Source: an uncultured Erysipelotrichaceae bacterium
GTDB taxonomy: Bacteria; Bacillota_I; Bacilli_A; Erysipelotrichales; Erysipelotrichaceae
DNA length: 58,126 nucleotides
NCBI GenBank assembly: GCA_902775735.1
Contig: CACYNH010000012.1
Coordinates: forward strand, 1 to 58,126
Reading direction: 5' to 3'
The translations under genes and the position numbers were made by a program. Below the pieces are notes generated by a model, which worked only from the letters and a program-made list of their open reading frames with translations, was not told where the DNA came from and made no database searches. Shown one piece after another: positions 1 through 6,908 of the stretch (position 1 is the stretch's first letter; each line of letters opens with the position of its first letter).

Positions 1-56
1 GGTCAAAAAAGGCGCTGATCTGCAGCACCTTATCACGAAAATGTAACAAAATTCCT

Positions 57-86
57 AAACGGGATATCTCAAAACGGGATATCTCA
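57..86. repeat. perfect 15-bp tandem duplication
   Basis: The unit AAACGGGATATCTCA occurs twice in direct succession, at 57-71 and 72-86. Each unit carries the palindrome GATATC. The repeat lies just downstream of the Asp23-family stop codon, in an apparently non-coding stretch at the window edge. It could be a simple duplication or a pair of binding half-sites for the gene to the left. No function can be assigned. Confidence 0.8.
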
Positions 87-103
87 TTTTAAATCGACCT
101 AGG

Positions 104-430
104 TTAATTTTCAAAACCGCTCACATTGACGGTGACGCTGTTGGCTTTGAAACCGGTCATGAAGAGAATGTTCTCATAGATGCGGTTCTGGACCAGTTCG
201 CATGTCTGTTCCACATTGGAGCCGTATCTGAGTCTGACGTCAGCTTCAACGTTGAGCCGATTGTTTTCAATTTTGATCGCAAGCGGCTTTGTGAAGCGTG
301 AATTGGGAATCTGAATCGCATCCTCGATCTCATCGATGCTGATCTCCGCGATTGCCTTGAATACTGATTTATTGACAGCGATCATGCCGTTGGTGTTCTG
401 ATCGTCCAATACTACATAGTCCTGTGCCAT
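104..430 (-). CDS. Asp23/Gls24 family envelope stress response protein
   Basis: A 108-aa protein of the Asp23/Gls24 (DUF322) family: small, alpha/beta, acidic, with the usual pattern of an N-terminal 'GMIAVNKSVFKAIAE' region and a C-terminal half predicting alternating strands ending in 'VTVNVSGF'. Family members are abundant in Gram-positive cells and, in staphylococci, are tethered to the membrane by AmaP; roles in envelope homeostasis are proposed but no enzymatic activity is known. The start at 430 has a good SD (GAAGGAG) nine bases upstream. A TATAAT at 454-459 sits between this gene and the stop of the RelA/SpoT-like gene, so it can be transcribed on its own. No amaP-like gene is visible next to it, but the left edge of the window is only 100 bases away. 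Confidence 0.85.
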   Translation of the reverse strand: MAQDYVVLDDQNTNGMIAVNKSVFKAIAEISIDEIEDAIQIPNSRFTKPLAIKIENNRLNVEADVRLRYGSNVEQTCELVQNRIYENILFMTGFKANSVTVNVSGFEN

Positions 431-453
431 GGTAAGTCTCCTTCTTCTGCTCT

Positions 454-459
454 ATTATA
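454..459 (-). promoter_or_regulatory. candidate -10 of the Asp23-family gene
   Basis: Perfect TATAAT on the minus strand 24 bases before the start codon. The -35 region at the ideal distance (TTTTCC) is poor and lies inside the end of the upstream gene, so the promoter is only tentative. Confidence 0.4.
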
Positions 460-471
460 CACATTTTGAAT

Positions 472-1839
472 TCAGTGGAAAAGGATCGCGATCTGATGAT
501 AAAGATCGTTGCGGATCATGCCCTGATCCTCCATATAGGATTCCAGTGTCCCGTATCTTGAGGAGATCTGGTCCGTGAAACTGCGGAAGATATTCATGCA
601 GCGGTAGAGATTGTCCTCATAGATGATCTTGATCGTATTGGCGTCAATGAGCGCGTCCAGCATGATGTTCATCAGATCATTCCTTGCTGTTTCCGCGTCT
701 TTTTCAGAAAAGGACGGGAAGGTGGACGCGAACCATCTGGGCTGGATTAAAAGCAGCTTGATCACCTTGCAGAAATTCGCCAGATCCACCGAATCATTTT
801 CCGCCTGGATCGTGAAGAGGATGGTGAAGAAAACATGCCACTGGAAGTTGACGTTGAGCTGCGATTCAAGATACCTTCCCAGCCTGTCAACAAACGGGTC
901 GTAATGGACAAACGGTCTTTCCAGATTGATCTGCTCTGAGAAATCGAGCGGATTGTCCTTCATCAGGCTCAGCATCTCAAGATAGGTGATCATCTTGTCA
1001 CGGTTGTTTTCCCCGTTGGCAAAGTCATGGATATAGATGTACTGGGCGATGGTTGCCGAACACTTCTTGAAGTCGGTGGTAAAGCCGACGGATTCCTTCA
1101 TTTTGCGGTTGACGAGATCATTGACGCTTCTTGCCACGAATACCTTGAATCCCTGCTCATCCATGCCGATCTGGGCCCTCTTTGACTCGTAGGAGATTTC
1201 CTTGTACATGATTTCAAGCTGGCGGTCGACAACATCAAGATTGTCGCGGATCGCGCCCAGCATGTTTCTGTTGAAGGAATCATACATGACGAAGTCGGGA
1301 TTCTTGTAGACAACCTCATGCTCGATTTCGCTCCAGAATGTGTGGACAAGAGATTTGATCTGCAGCTCGAAATTGATCCGGTCGCCGTTGAACAGGTAGT
1401 AGCCGTCAATCCGGAAAATCGTGAAGCCGTTGCGCTGGATCTGGGGCTGCGGCATGCGCAGGTTGAGATAGATGTTATTGTCAAACACGCACCGGCTGTC
1501 GCCGTTTTCGCTTTCCTTGAAATATTCAAACAGCTGCTTGTAAAGCTCAGCTTCGTTGCGGATGAAGCGGCACTGCATGATGATGCCGATCAGGTCGCTT
1601 AAATTGTCGATCGCCTCCTGGGCGGAACCGAAATCAAGATAGAACTGGTTGCGGATCAGCTTTTCCTTGAGGGAATTGAGTGTTTTGATCCTGGTCCGGA
1701 AGCTGACGACCGATTCGCCGTCATTGAACATTGCCTTGAACGCGGTTTTGATCTGCCCTTCCGCATAGTAAAAAGCGGGCATCTTTCGCTCATAAAGTTC
1801 AAGTGTCTCGTCAATAAAATCAAACAGACTGAGTTTCAT
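472..1839 (-). CDS. RelA/SpoT-fold nucleotidyltransferase-like protein with altered motifs
   Basis: A 455-aa protein whose first ~180 residues match the RelA/SpoT synthetase fold of small alarmone synthetases. RTRIK at 48-52 and SLKEK at 56-60 correspond to the ATP-binding R-K-S-KEK region. DLIGI around 82-86 corresponds to DIAGIR and keeps the catalytic Asp82. ELQIK around 158-162 keeps Glu158, and FWSEIEH at 168-174 matches FWASLEH. Two hallmark positions differ: the Arg of DIAGIR is Ile, and the G-loop NGYRSLH is NGFTIFR, which removes the Tyr and His that bind GTP in known enzymes. The remaining ~270 residues are mostly helical and unrecognised. No HD hydrolase domain is present. It follows rsmF by 10 bases and is the last gene of the truB-ribF-rsmF cluster. 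It is either a divergent (p)ppGpp synthetase, an enzyme with another acceptor, or an inactive binding protein. Confidence 0.7.
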   Translation of the reverse strand: MKLSLFDFIDETLELYERKMPAFYYAEGQIKTAFKAMFNDGESVVSFRTRIKTLNSLKEKLIRNQFYLDFGSAQEAIDNLSDLIGIIMQCRFIRNEAELYKQLFEYFKESENGDSRCVFDNNIYLNLRMPQPQIQRNGFTIFRIDGYYLFNGDRINFELQIKSLVHTFWSEIEHEVVYKNPDFVMYDSFNRNMLGAIRDNLDVVDRQLEIMYKEISYESKRAQIGMDEQGFKVFVARSVNDLVNRKMKESVGFTTDFKKCSATIAQYIYIHDFANGENNRDKMITYLEMLSLMKDNPLDFSEQINLERPFVHYDPFVDRLGRYLESQLNVNFQWHVFFTILFTIQAENDSVDLANFCKVIKLLLIQPRWFASTFPSFSEKDAETARNDLMNIMLDALIDANTIKIIYEDNLYRCMNIFRSFTDQISSRYGTLESYMEDQGMIRNDLYHQIAILFH

Positions 1840-1849
1840 ATCAAAGCTC

Positions 1850-3178
1850 CTAACGGAAACGGAACTGTTTCGGGTATTTGTTTTTCAATACTTTTCCATC
1901 GCTCTTCGCACCGCCCACCGGGTGTGAATGCCAGGTGACGGCGTTCCAGCCTTTATCTGCCGCAAGACTGATCTGCTCGCCATGGAAGTAGCGGTCGGCC
2001 TGTTCATCATCAAGATCAGCAGTGTGACGGAACCGGCTGAAAGAAGAAAGGAAAAAATGATGGGAAGGTTCAAAGCGTCCCTTGATCACATCGCCAAGAT
2101 AAACCTGATGGCGGATCAGACGGCAGTTTCCCGCCTCAATAAAAGGATGGGTGCCGCCATAAACCTTTCCGGCTTTTTCAAACAGATACGGATACGGGTA
2201 TTCCAGCATTTCATCCAGAAATGATAGCGCGGCGGAATCGATCTTCTGCGATTTCATCAGTTTCGGCTCTTTTGTTTTCGATGAAAGGCCTGTTTTACGC
2301 ATTCTGGCGATGAAATGGCCTTCGCCTCCGTCCATCGGAAAAATCCTGACCGCCTTATCAAGTCCATGATCATTGATCAGTCCCCTTCTGCCGAAGGAAA
2401 CACCTGCATCTTCCATTACCATGTTATCATGCATGGAAAGAAATGAAACGACAGTTTCTTCATTTTCACTCATGTTGAATGTGCAGGTGGAATAGACCAG
2501 CACACCGCCCGGCTTCAGGCATCTGTACGCGTTTTCCAGAATCTCCCGCTGCCTTTTCGCGCAGGCCTGCACGTTTTCAGGACTCCAGTCCCTGACGGCA
2601 TCCTCCTCTTTGCGGAACATCCCTTCCCCGGAACATGGCGCATCGCACAGAACCGCGTCAAAATACTCCTCAAAGGCGTCGGCGACATCTTTTGTATCAG
2701 CGTTAAGAACCATGCAGTTGGCTGTGCCGTTGAGTTCGATATTCTCAACCAACACAAGTGCCCTCTTATGGACATACTCATTCACGCACAGAAAGCCGGT
2801 ATTGCCGAGTTTTTCCGCGATCTGCGTCGATTTGGAACCCGGCGCCGCGCAGAGATCCAGCACTTTCATTCCCTTCTGCGGATTCAGGACTGTAACCGCG
2901 GCGGACGCGCTCGGCTCCTGAACGTAGAAAAGGCCTGCTTTGTAAGCAGGTGATCTGCCGGGGGAAAACGTGTCATCATCCAGATACCAGCCGTTTTCAG
3001 CGAAAGGACTTTTCTCTTTTTTCACATCGAGCACGGAGAACAGTTCTTCCTCAGCGGTTTTTAATGTATTGACCCGCAGCCCGCGGCGGTGGGGCTGATC
3101 AAGCATTGTCAGATAATCGTCATATTCCTCATTGAGGAGTTCTTTCATCTGTTTCAGATAAAGATCGTTCATAGGCAT
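1850..3178 (-). CDS. rsmF: RsmF-type rRNA (cytosine-C5)-methyltransferase
   Basis: A 442-aa NOL1/NOP2/Sun-family SAM-dependent methyltransferase that makes m5C in rRNA. Visible motifs: substrate-binding PHRRGLRVNTLK near residue 30; SAM motif LDLCAAPGSKSTQI around 107-120; the two catalytic cysteines in DAPCSGEGM and YSTCTFNMSENEE. The C-terminal ~150 residues, including 'CRLIRHQVYLGDVIKGRFEPSHHF', fit the RsmF-specific C-terminal (PUA-like) domain, which separates it from RsmB. The start overlaps the end of ribF by 50 bases, so the two are probably translationally coupled. A second ATG two codons inside (3172) is equally possible. The exact target cytosine cannot be told from sequence. Confidence 0.85.
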   Translation of the reverse strand: MPMNDLYLKQMKELLNEEYDDYLTMLDQPHRRGLRVNTLKTAEEELFSVLDVKKEKSPFAENGWYLDDDTFSPGRSPAYKAGLFYVQEPSASAAVTVLNPQKGMKVLDLCAAPGSKSTQIAEKLGNTGFLCVNEYVHKRALVLVENIELNGTANCMVLNADTKDVADAFEEYFDAVLCDAPCSGEGMFRKEEDAVRDWSPENVQACAKRQREILENAYRCLKPGGVLVYSTCTFNMSENEETVVSFLSMHDNMVMEDAGVSFGRRGLINDHGLDKAVRIFPMDGGEGHFIARMRKTGLSSKTKEPKLMKSQKIDSAALSFLDEMLEYPYPYLFEKAGKVYGGTHPFIEAGNCRLIRHQVYLGDVIKGRFEPSHHFFLSSFSRFRHTADLDDEQADRYFHGEQISLAADKGWNAVTWHSHPVGGAKSDGKVLKNKYPKQFRFR

Positions 3179-4091
3179 TCAGCAGCTTGCGGGTATCGCG
3201 CAGATCCTGATCCAGCTGCATGATCAGGTTGGAGCGGTTCTTGAATTTCTTTTCATTTCTGAGCCGGCTGACAAGGTGAAGCGTGATCATCCGCCCGTAG
3301 AGATCGCCGTTCCATCCGATCAGATGGGCTTCCAGCGAAAGATTTTCCGTGTAGTTGAGAGTCGGGTTATGGCCGAGGTTGATCATTGCCCTGACCTTCT
3401 TGTTTCCGATGCGGGCATAGCCGGCATAGACGCCTGCCGGCGGCAGGATATATTCGGAAGAATAGCGGATATTGGCTGTCGGAAATCCCATGCCTGTTCC
3501 TTTATGGCGGCCATGGATTACAAGGCCTTCCAGCTGGTATTCATATCCCAGCATGCGGCTGGCTTCCTCAAGGTTCCCCTTTTCGATTTCTTCGGTGATT
3601 CTGGTGCTGGAAATCTTTCCTTTTTCATCTGTGACCGCTTCAACGACACGGACTTCGCAGTTCGCCTGCTGCCTGAGCGTTTCGCAGTTGCCGGCGCCTT
3701 TTGCGCCATAATGGAAATCAAAGCCGCAGACAATGCCGCGTAAATCAAGCTGACCGAGAATCTCCCGGACAAAGACGTCAGGCTCAAGCGCAGCCATCTG
3801 CTTTGTGAAGCGCAGCACGACGATATTTTCGATACCAAGCTCCACCGCCATGTTCATCCGCTGGCGCATGGTGGTGATATGGCGGACATTGCTCATATCG
3901 CGCAGCGTCACCCAGGGATCCGGATCAAAGGTGATCATGGCGCTTTCACAATGATTCTTCTTTGCCATTTCAACGGTTTCAAAAATCAGTGCCTGATGGC
4001 CTCTGTGCATACCGTCAAAATAGCCGATGCAGGCGCATACGGATATCTTTTTCGGATTTTTGTGTTCACAGGAAATATTGATCAGCCTCAT
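3129..4091 (-). CDS. ribF: bifunctional riboflavin kinase/FAD synthetase
   Basis: A 320-aa enzyme that phosphorylates riboflavin to FMN and adenylates FMN to FAD in the cytosol. The N-terminal adenylyltransferase carries YFDGMHRGHQALI (HxGH-type nucleotidyl transfer motif) and CGFDFHYGAKGAGN. The C-terminal flavokinase shows KGTGMGFPTANI, with the PTAN motif, and NLGHNPTL. Length is normal for the family. The ATG shares its A with the TAA stop of truB (TAATG at 4089-4093), giving tight coupling. truB-ribF is a widely conserved Bacillota pair, usually after rbfA; here the rimP-nusA-infB-rbfA cluster is separate, 8 kb away. Confidence 0.95.
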   Translation of the reverse strand: MRLINISCEHKNPKKISVCACIGYFDGMHRGHQALIFETVEMAKKNHCESAMITFDPDPWVTLRDMSNVRHITTMRQRMNMAVELGIENIVVLRFTKQMAALEPDVFVREILGQLDLRGIVCGFDFHYGAKGAGNCETLRQQANCEVRVVEAVTDEKGKISSTRITEEIEKGNLEEASRMLGYEYQLEGLVIHGRHKGTGMGFPTANIRYSSEYILPPAGVYAGYARIGNKKVRAMINLGHNPTLNYTENLSLEAHLIGWNGDLYGRMITLHLVSRLRNEKKFKNRSNLIMQLDQDLRDTRKLLNAYERSLSETDERTPQ

Positions 4092-4933
4092 TACCAGAGC
4101 CCCCTTACGCAGTGATATAGACCGTCATCCTGCTTTTCATACACAGCGCACGGCTCCTCACCGTCAGTAAAGAGGATATGATCACCATATCCTTCAAGAG
4201 AAACAGCCATGCCGTTTCTGACTTTCTTTTCCTGCTGCAGCGCGACCCTCTCATATCTGCTGTCAATCACATCAGCCGCTTTGACCAGTCCCCTGCCGTC
4301 TTCCAGTTCATCGAAGGTGACCGCCTGATCAAGAGTCAGATGGTCAATCCCGGTTCTGATCAGGGAATTCATCACCGCGATTTCGCCGAGCGAAGCGGCG
4401 TAATCAGTGATCAGTGTTCTGATATATGTTCCGCTGGAAACGACCGCGTCCATGGCATACACATCGCTGCCGAGCGGCGATACGGAAAGTTCACTGACAT
4501 GGATGGGTCTGGCTTCACGCTCCACTTCAATCCCTTTGCGGGCGTATTCATAAAGCTTTCTGCCGTCTTTCTTGATTGCCGAATACATCGGCGGCACCTG
4601 CATCAGGTCCCCGGTCATTTTCAAAGCGGACGCGTTCAGTTCTTCCTGAGTATATTCACGCGGTTTCCGCTTTTCAGTCAGTGTTCCCCAGATATCCTCG
4701 GTGTCGGTCGCAAGACCCATGATAAAAGTCGCGTTATAGCGCTTGTACTGGGCGGCGCAGTAAGGCAGCAGTTTGGTGTATCTGCCCAGCAGGATGATCA
4801 TCAGGCCGGTCGCTTCCGGATCCAATGTTCCGGTATGGCCCGCTTTTTTCTCATGAAAAATCCGCCGGCATTTCCGTACGGCGTCAAAAGAAGTGATTCC
4901 CGCTGGTTTGTTTAAAAGAATGACAGCATCCAT
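4091..4933 (-). CDS. truB: tRNA pseudouridine(55) synthase
   Basis: A 280-aa enzyme that isomerises U55 in the T-loop of tRNAs. It shows the family start (LLNKPAGITSFDAV) and motif GHTGTLDPEATGLM with the catalytic Asp in GTLDP. The RRSHVSA-like region reads EREARPIHVSEL, and the C-terminus is a small PUA-like tail. The reading frame stays open upstream to a TTG at 4978, but that would run through the promoter and has no SD. The ATG at 4933 (MDAVILLNKP) matches the family start. No SD precedes it and the predicted transcription start is only ~3-4 bases away, so the message may be leaderless. First gene of truB-ribF-rsmF. Confidence 0.93.
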   Translation of the reverse strand: MDAVILLNKPAGITSFDAVRKCRRIFHEKKAGHTGTLDPEATGLMIILLGRYTKLLPYCAAQYKRYNATFIMGLATDTEDIWGTLTEKRKPREYTQEELNASALKMTGDLMQVPPMYSAIKKDGRKLYEYARKGIEVEREARPIHVSELSVSPLGSDVYAMDAVVSSGTYIRTLITDYAASLGEIAVMNSLIRTGIDHLTLDQAVTFDELEDGRGLVKAADVIDSRYERVALQQEKKVRNGMAVSLEGYGDHILFTDGEEPCAVYEKQDDGLYHCVRGLW

Positions 4934-4942
4934 AGCGGAAAT

Positions 4943-4972
4943 ATTATAGCAGTGATGATATTCAATGTCCAA
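4943..4972 (-). promoter_or_regulatory. truB promoter
   Basis: Minus strand: TTGGAC at 4972-4967, an 18-base spacer and TATAAT at 4948-4943. Expected transcription start near 4936, three bases before the truB ATG. Confidence 0.7.
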
Positions 4973-5000
4973 ATACAAACAGGCGGTTCAAACAATGCGG

Positions 5001-5029
5001 TTGCGCACACTCTGACAACTTCTTAAAAT
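5001..5029 (+). promoter_or_regulatory. tcdA promoter
   Basis: Plus strand: TTGCGC at 5001-5006, 17-base spacer, TAAAAT at 5024-5029. It is divergent from the truB promoter, with about 30 bases between the two -35 boxes. The SD-like AGGGA sits close to the predicted transcription start. Confidence 0.55.
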
Positions 5030-5047
5030 AGTTTCAGGGAAAATACT

Positions 5048-5767
5048 ATGGAAAGATATGTACGGACGGAAATGCTCATCGGAACCGATGCGCTCAATAA
5101 ACTCAAAGACGCCAGAGTTGCGGTTTTCGGAGCCGGCGGTGTGGGCGGCTATGTGATCGAAGCCCTGGCCAGAAGCGGCGTGGGAACGCTGGAAATCATC
5201 GACAATGACACCGTCGCCCCCAGCAACCTCAACCGTCAGATCATCGCCACGGAAGATACGCTCGGCATTCTGAAAACCGAAGCCTTTGAAAAAAGAATCC
5301 ATTCAATCAATCCTGAGATCAATGTGATTCTCCATTCCGAATTCTACCTGCCTGACAAAAGCGGGTCCTATGAGTTTGAGAAAATGGATTATATCGTCGA
5401 CGCGATTGATACGGTCACGGCCAAAATCGACCTGATCCTGCAGGCAAAGGCACACAATGTGCCGATCATCTCCTCGATGGGCTGCGGCAACCGCCTGGAT
5501 CCTTCCAAACTGAAGATCTGCGACCTGTTTGAAACAAAGGGCGATCCCCTTGCCCGCATCATGCGCCATGAACTGAGAAAACGCGGCGTTTCTTCGCTCT
5601 GCGTCGTCTGTTCCGATGAAAAACCGATCACGCCGAAAGAGGAAATCCTGGCAAGAGGAAAGCAGGAAGGCAGGCGCTCCACGCCCGGCTCAAGCGCTTT
5701 TGTTCCTTCCGCCGCCGGTCTTTATATCGCTTCCAAAGTATGCCGCGATCTCTGCGGACTGGAATAA
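5048..5767 (+). CDS. tcdA: tRNA threonylcarbamoyladenosine dehydratase (ThiF/E1-like)
   Basis: A 239-aa E1-like enzyme that uses ATP to dehydrate t6A37 of ANN-reading tRNAs to the cyclic form ct6A. The Rossmann glycine motif GAGGVGGYVIEALARSG lies at residues 28-44. The ATP-contacting NLNRQI follows, along with DAIDTVTAKIDL (family DAID) and GNRLDP. Length and the C-terminal 'STPGSSAFVPSAAGL' match TcdA/CsdL rather than ThiF or MoeB; the ThiF/MoeB zinc-binding CxxC pairs are not evident. In E. coli the partner is the CsdA/CsdE sulfur system; here the next gene is a radical SAM protein one base after the stop. Confidence 0.9.
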   Translation: MERYVRTEMLIGTDALNKLKDARVAVFGAGGVGGYVIEALARSGVGTLEIIDNDTVAPSNLNRQIIATEDTLGILKTEAFEKRIHSINPEINVILHSEFYLPDKSGSYEFEKMDYIVDAIDTVTAKIDLILQAKAHNVPIISSMGCGNRLDPSKLKICDLFETKGDPLARIMRHELRKRGVSSLCVVCSDEKPITPKEEILARGKQEGRRSTPGSSAFVPSAAGLYIASKVCRDLCGLE

Positions 5768-5768
5768 A

Positions 5769-6599
5769 ATGATCAAACGGATTTATATCGAAATCACGAA
5801 TCAGTGCAATCTTTCCTGCTCATTCTGCGCGAAAAACAGAAGAGAGGCACGCTTTATGAGCACGGAAGGATTTGAGCATATCCTGAAGCAGACAGCGAAG
5901 ATCACAAAGTACATTTATCTGCATGTGCAGGGAGAGCCTCTTCTCCATCCTGAACTGAATCGGTTCATGGAATTTGCTGACAGCTATGGCTGCCAGGTGC
6001 AGCTGGTCACCAACGGCGTATTGTTAAAAAACCATATGGATCTTCTGAGCGCCCCGGCATTGCGCAAGCTTTCCATATCCCTGCAGTCCATTGAGGCGCA
6101 TACGATGCCGGTTGAATCCTATATGGAACCTGTCTTCCGTTTTATTGAGCATGCTTCAAAGCAATCGCGTCCCTATTGCGAGCTGCGCTTCTGGCGCGAT
6201 GATCTGATGAGTGCTGAAAGGACGGAAGAATGTCTGCGCCTGATCCAAAGCCGCTATACAGCGTCTGAATCAGGAAGAATCAGAAATGAAAAGATTCTTC
6301 CCGGCGTCTATGTCGACTACAGCAATCCCTTCGAATGGCCCTCCAGAACAGCTCAAAGCTGCGCGGATCACGGCACCTGCCTTGGCGGCATCAGCCAGAT
6401 CGCAATCCTGTCTGACGGGACTGTCGTTCCCTGCTGTCTGGATGAAAACGGAGAAATTGCCCTGGGCAATATCTTTGAAGAGGCCCTTGAAACAATCCTG
6501 AAGTCGCAAAGATATCTGAATCTGACCGAAGGATTCAGAAGGCACAGACTGATTGAACCGCTGTGTCAGAAATGCACTTTCCGCCATCGCTTTGACTGA
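5769..6599 (+). CDS. radical SAM protein with SPASM-like C-terminus
   Basis: A 276-aa protein starting at the ATG one base after the tcdA stop; the open frame reaches back into tcdA, but the N-terminus 'IKRIYIEITNQCNLSCSFCAK' is the classical start of the family. CNLSCSFC gives the CxxxCxxC that binds the 4Fe-4S cluster. Later motifs include HVQGEPLLHPEL (GGEP-like) and VTNGVLL. The C-terminal ~70 residues hold extra cysteines (SCADHGTC, VPCCLDENG, PLCQKC) resembling a SPASM/twitch auxiliary cluster domain. SPASM proteins modify peptides or small molecules; no precursor peptide gene is visible nearby. Coupling to tcdA hints at, but does not prove, an RNA-related role. Confidence 0.8.
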   Translation: MIKRIYIEITNQCNLSCSFCAKNRREARFMSTEGFEHILKQTAKITKYIYLHVQGEPLLHPELNRFMEFADSYGCQVQLVTNGVLLKNHMDLLSAPALRKLSISLQSIEAHTMPVESYMEPVFRFIEHASKQSRPYCELRFWRDDLMSAERTEECLRLIQSRYTASESGRIRNEKILPGVYVDYSNPFEWPSRTAQSCADHGTCLGGISQIAILSDGTVVPCCLDENGEIALGNIFEEALETILKSQRYLNLTEGFRRHRLIEPLCQKCTFRHRFD

Positions 6600-6606
6600 T
6601 ATAATA

Positions 6607-6636
6607 GGCCCGCCATCAAATTGATGATGACGGGTC
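6607..6636. terminator. bidirectional terminator between convergent genes
   Basis: GGCCCG..CATCA pairs with TGATG..CGGGTC across an AAT-rich loop. TTTGATTTT follows on the plus strand and a TATTATAT tract on the minus strand. It lies between the radical SAM stop and the yukD-like stop. Confidence 0.65.
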
Positions 6637-6644
6637 TTTGATTT

Positions 6645-6908
6645 TCAGCAGACAAGCAATACGCTGCCCTCACTGATGCCGCTTTCTTCAAGCGTCTCTT
6701 CCAGAAGGCAGTTCTGCCCGCTGTTCTGATCGAACACGCAGATCTGCCGGTCGAAAATGCAGGCCGCGGAAATCTCATCTTTGATCAGCGTGATCAGAAG
6801 ACGGATGTTATCGCCGAGCGTTGCAGCCGGCGAAAAGCCGCATTCGTATTCTTTACACGCGGCAGGGACTCTGACCCTGACCCTTGTGTAGCTTTTATTC
6901 TTCAGCAA
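6645..6908 (-). CDS. yukD: YukD/EsaB-like ubiquitin-fold protein
   Basis: An 87-aa protein predicted as a beta-grasp: an N-terminal strand 'YTRVRVRVPA', a helix 'LGDNIRLLITLI', and a C-terminal 'LEESGISEGSVLLVC' typical of YukD/EsaB ubiquitin-like proteins of Bacillota type VII secretion. EsaB/YukD is a small cytosolic component that affects secretion and is not conjugated like eukaryotic ubiquitin. The start overlaps the end of essC by 14 bases, so it is the last gene of the WXG100 operon. It has three internal cysteines and ends in Cys. Assignment rests on fold pattern plus context. Confidence 0.75.
   Translation of the reverse strand: MLKNKSYTRVRVRVPAACKEYECGFSPAATLGDNIRLLITLIKDEISAACIFDRQICVFDQNSGQNCLLEETLEESGISEGSVLLVC

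Noticed and set aside
5048..5767. Thiamine/molybdopterin adenylyltransferase (ThiF/MoeB)
   Set aside because: Length, the C-terminal STPGSS region and lack of the zinc CxxC pairs fit TcdA better; no thi or moa genes are adjacent.
5616..5768. Upstream extension of the radical SAM gene inside tcdA
   Set aside because: The extra 51 residues are the tcdA sequence read in another frame; the ATG at 5769 gives the family N-terminus.
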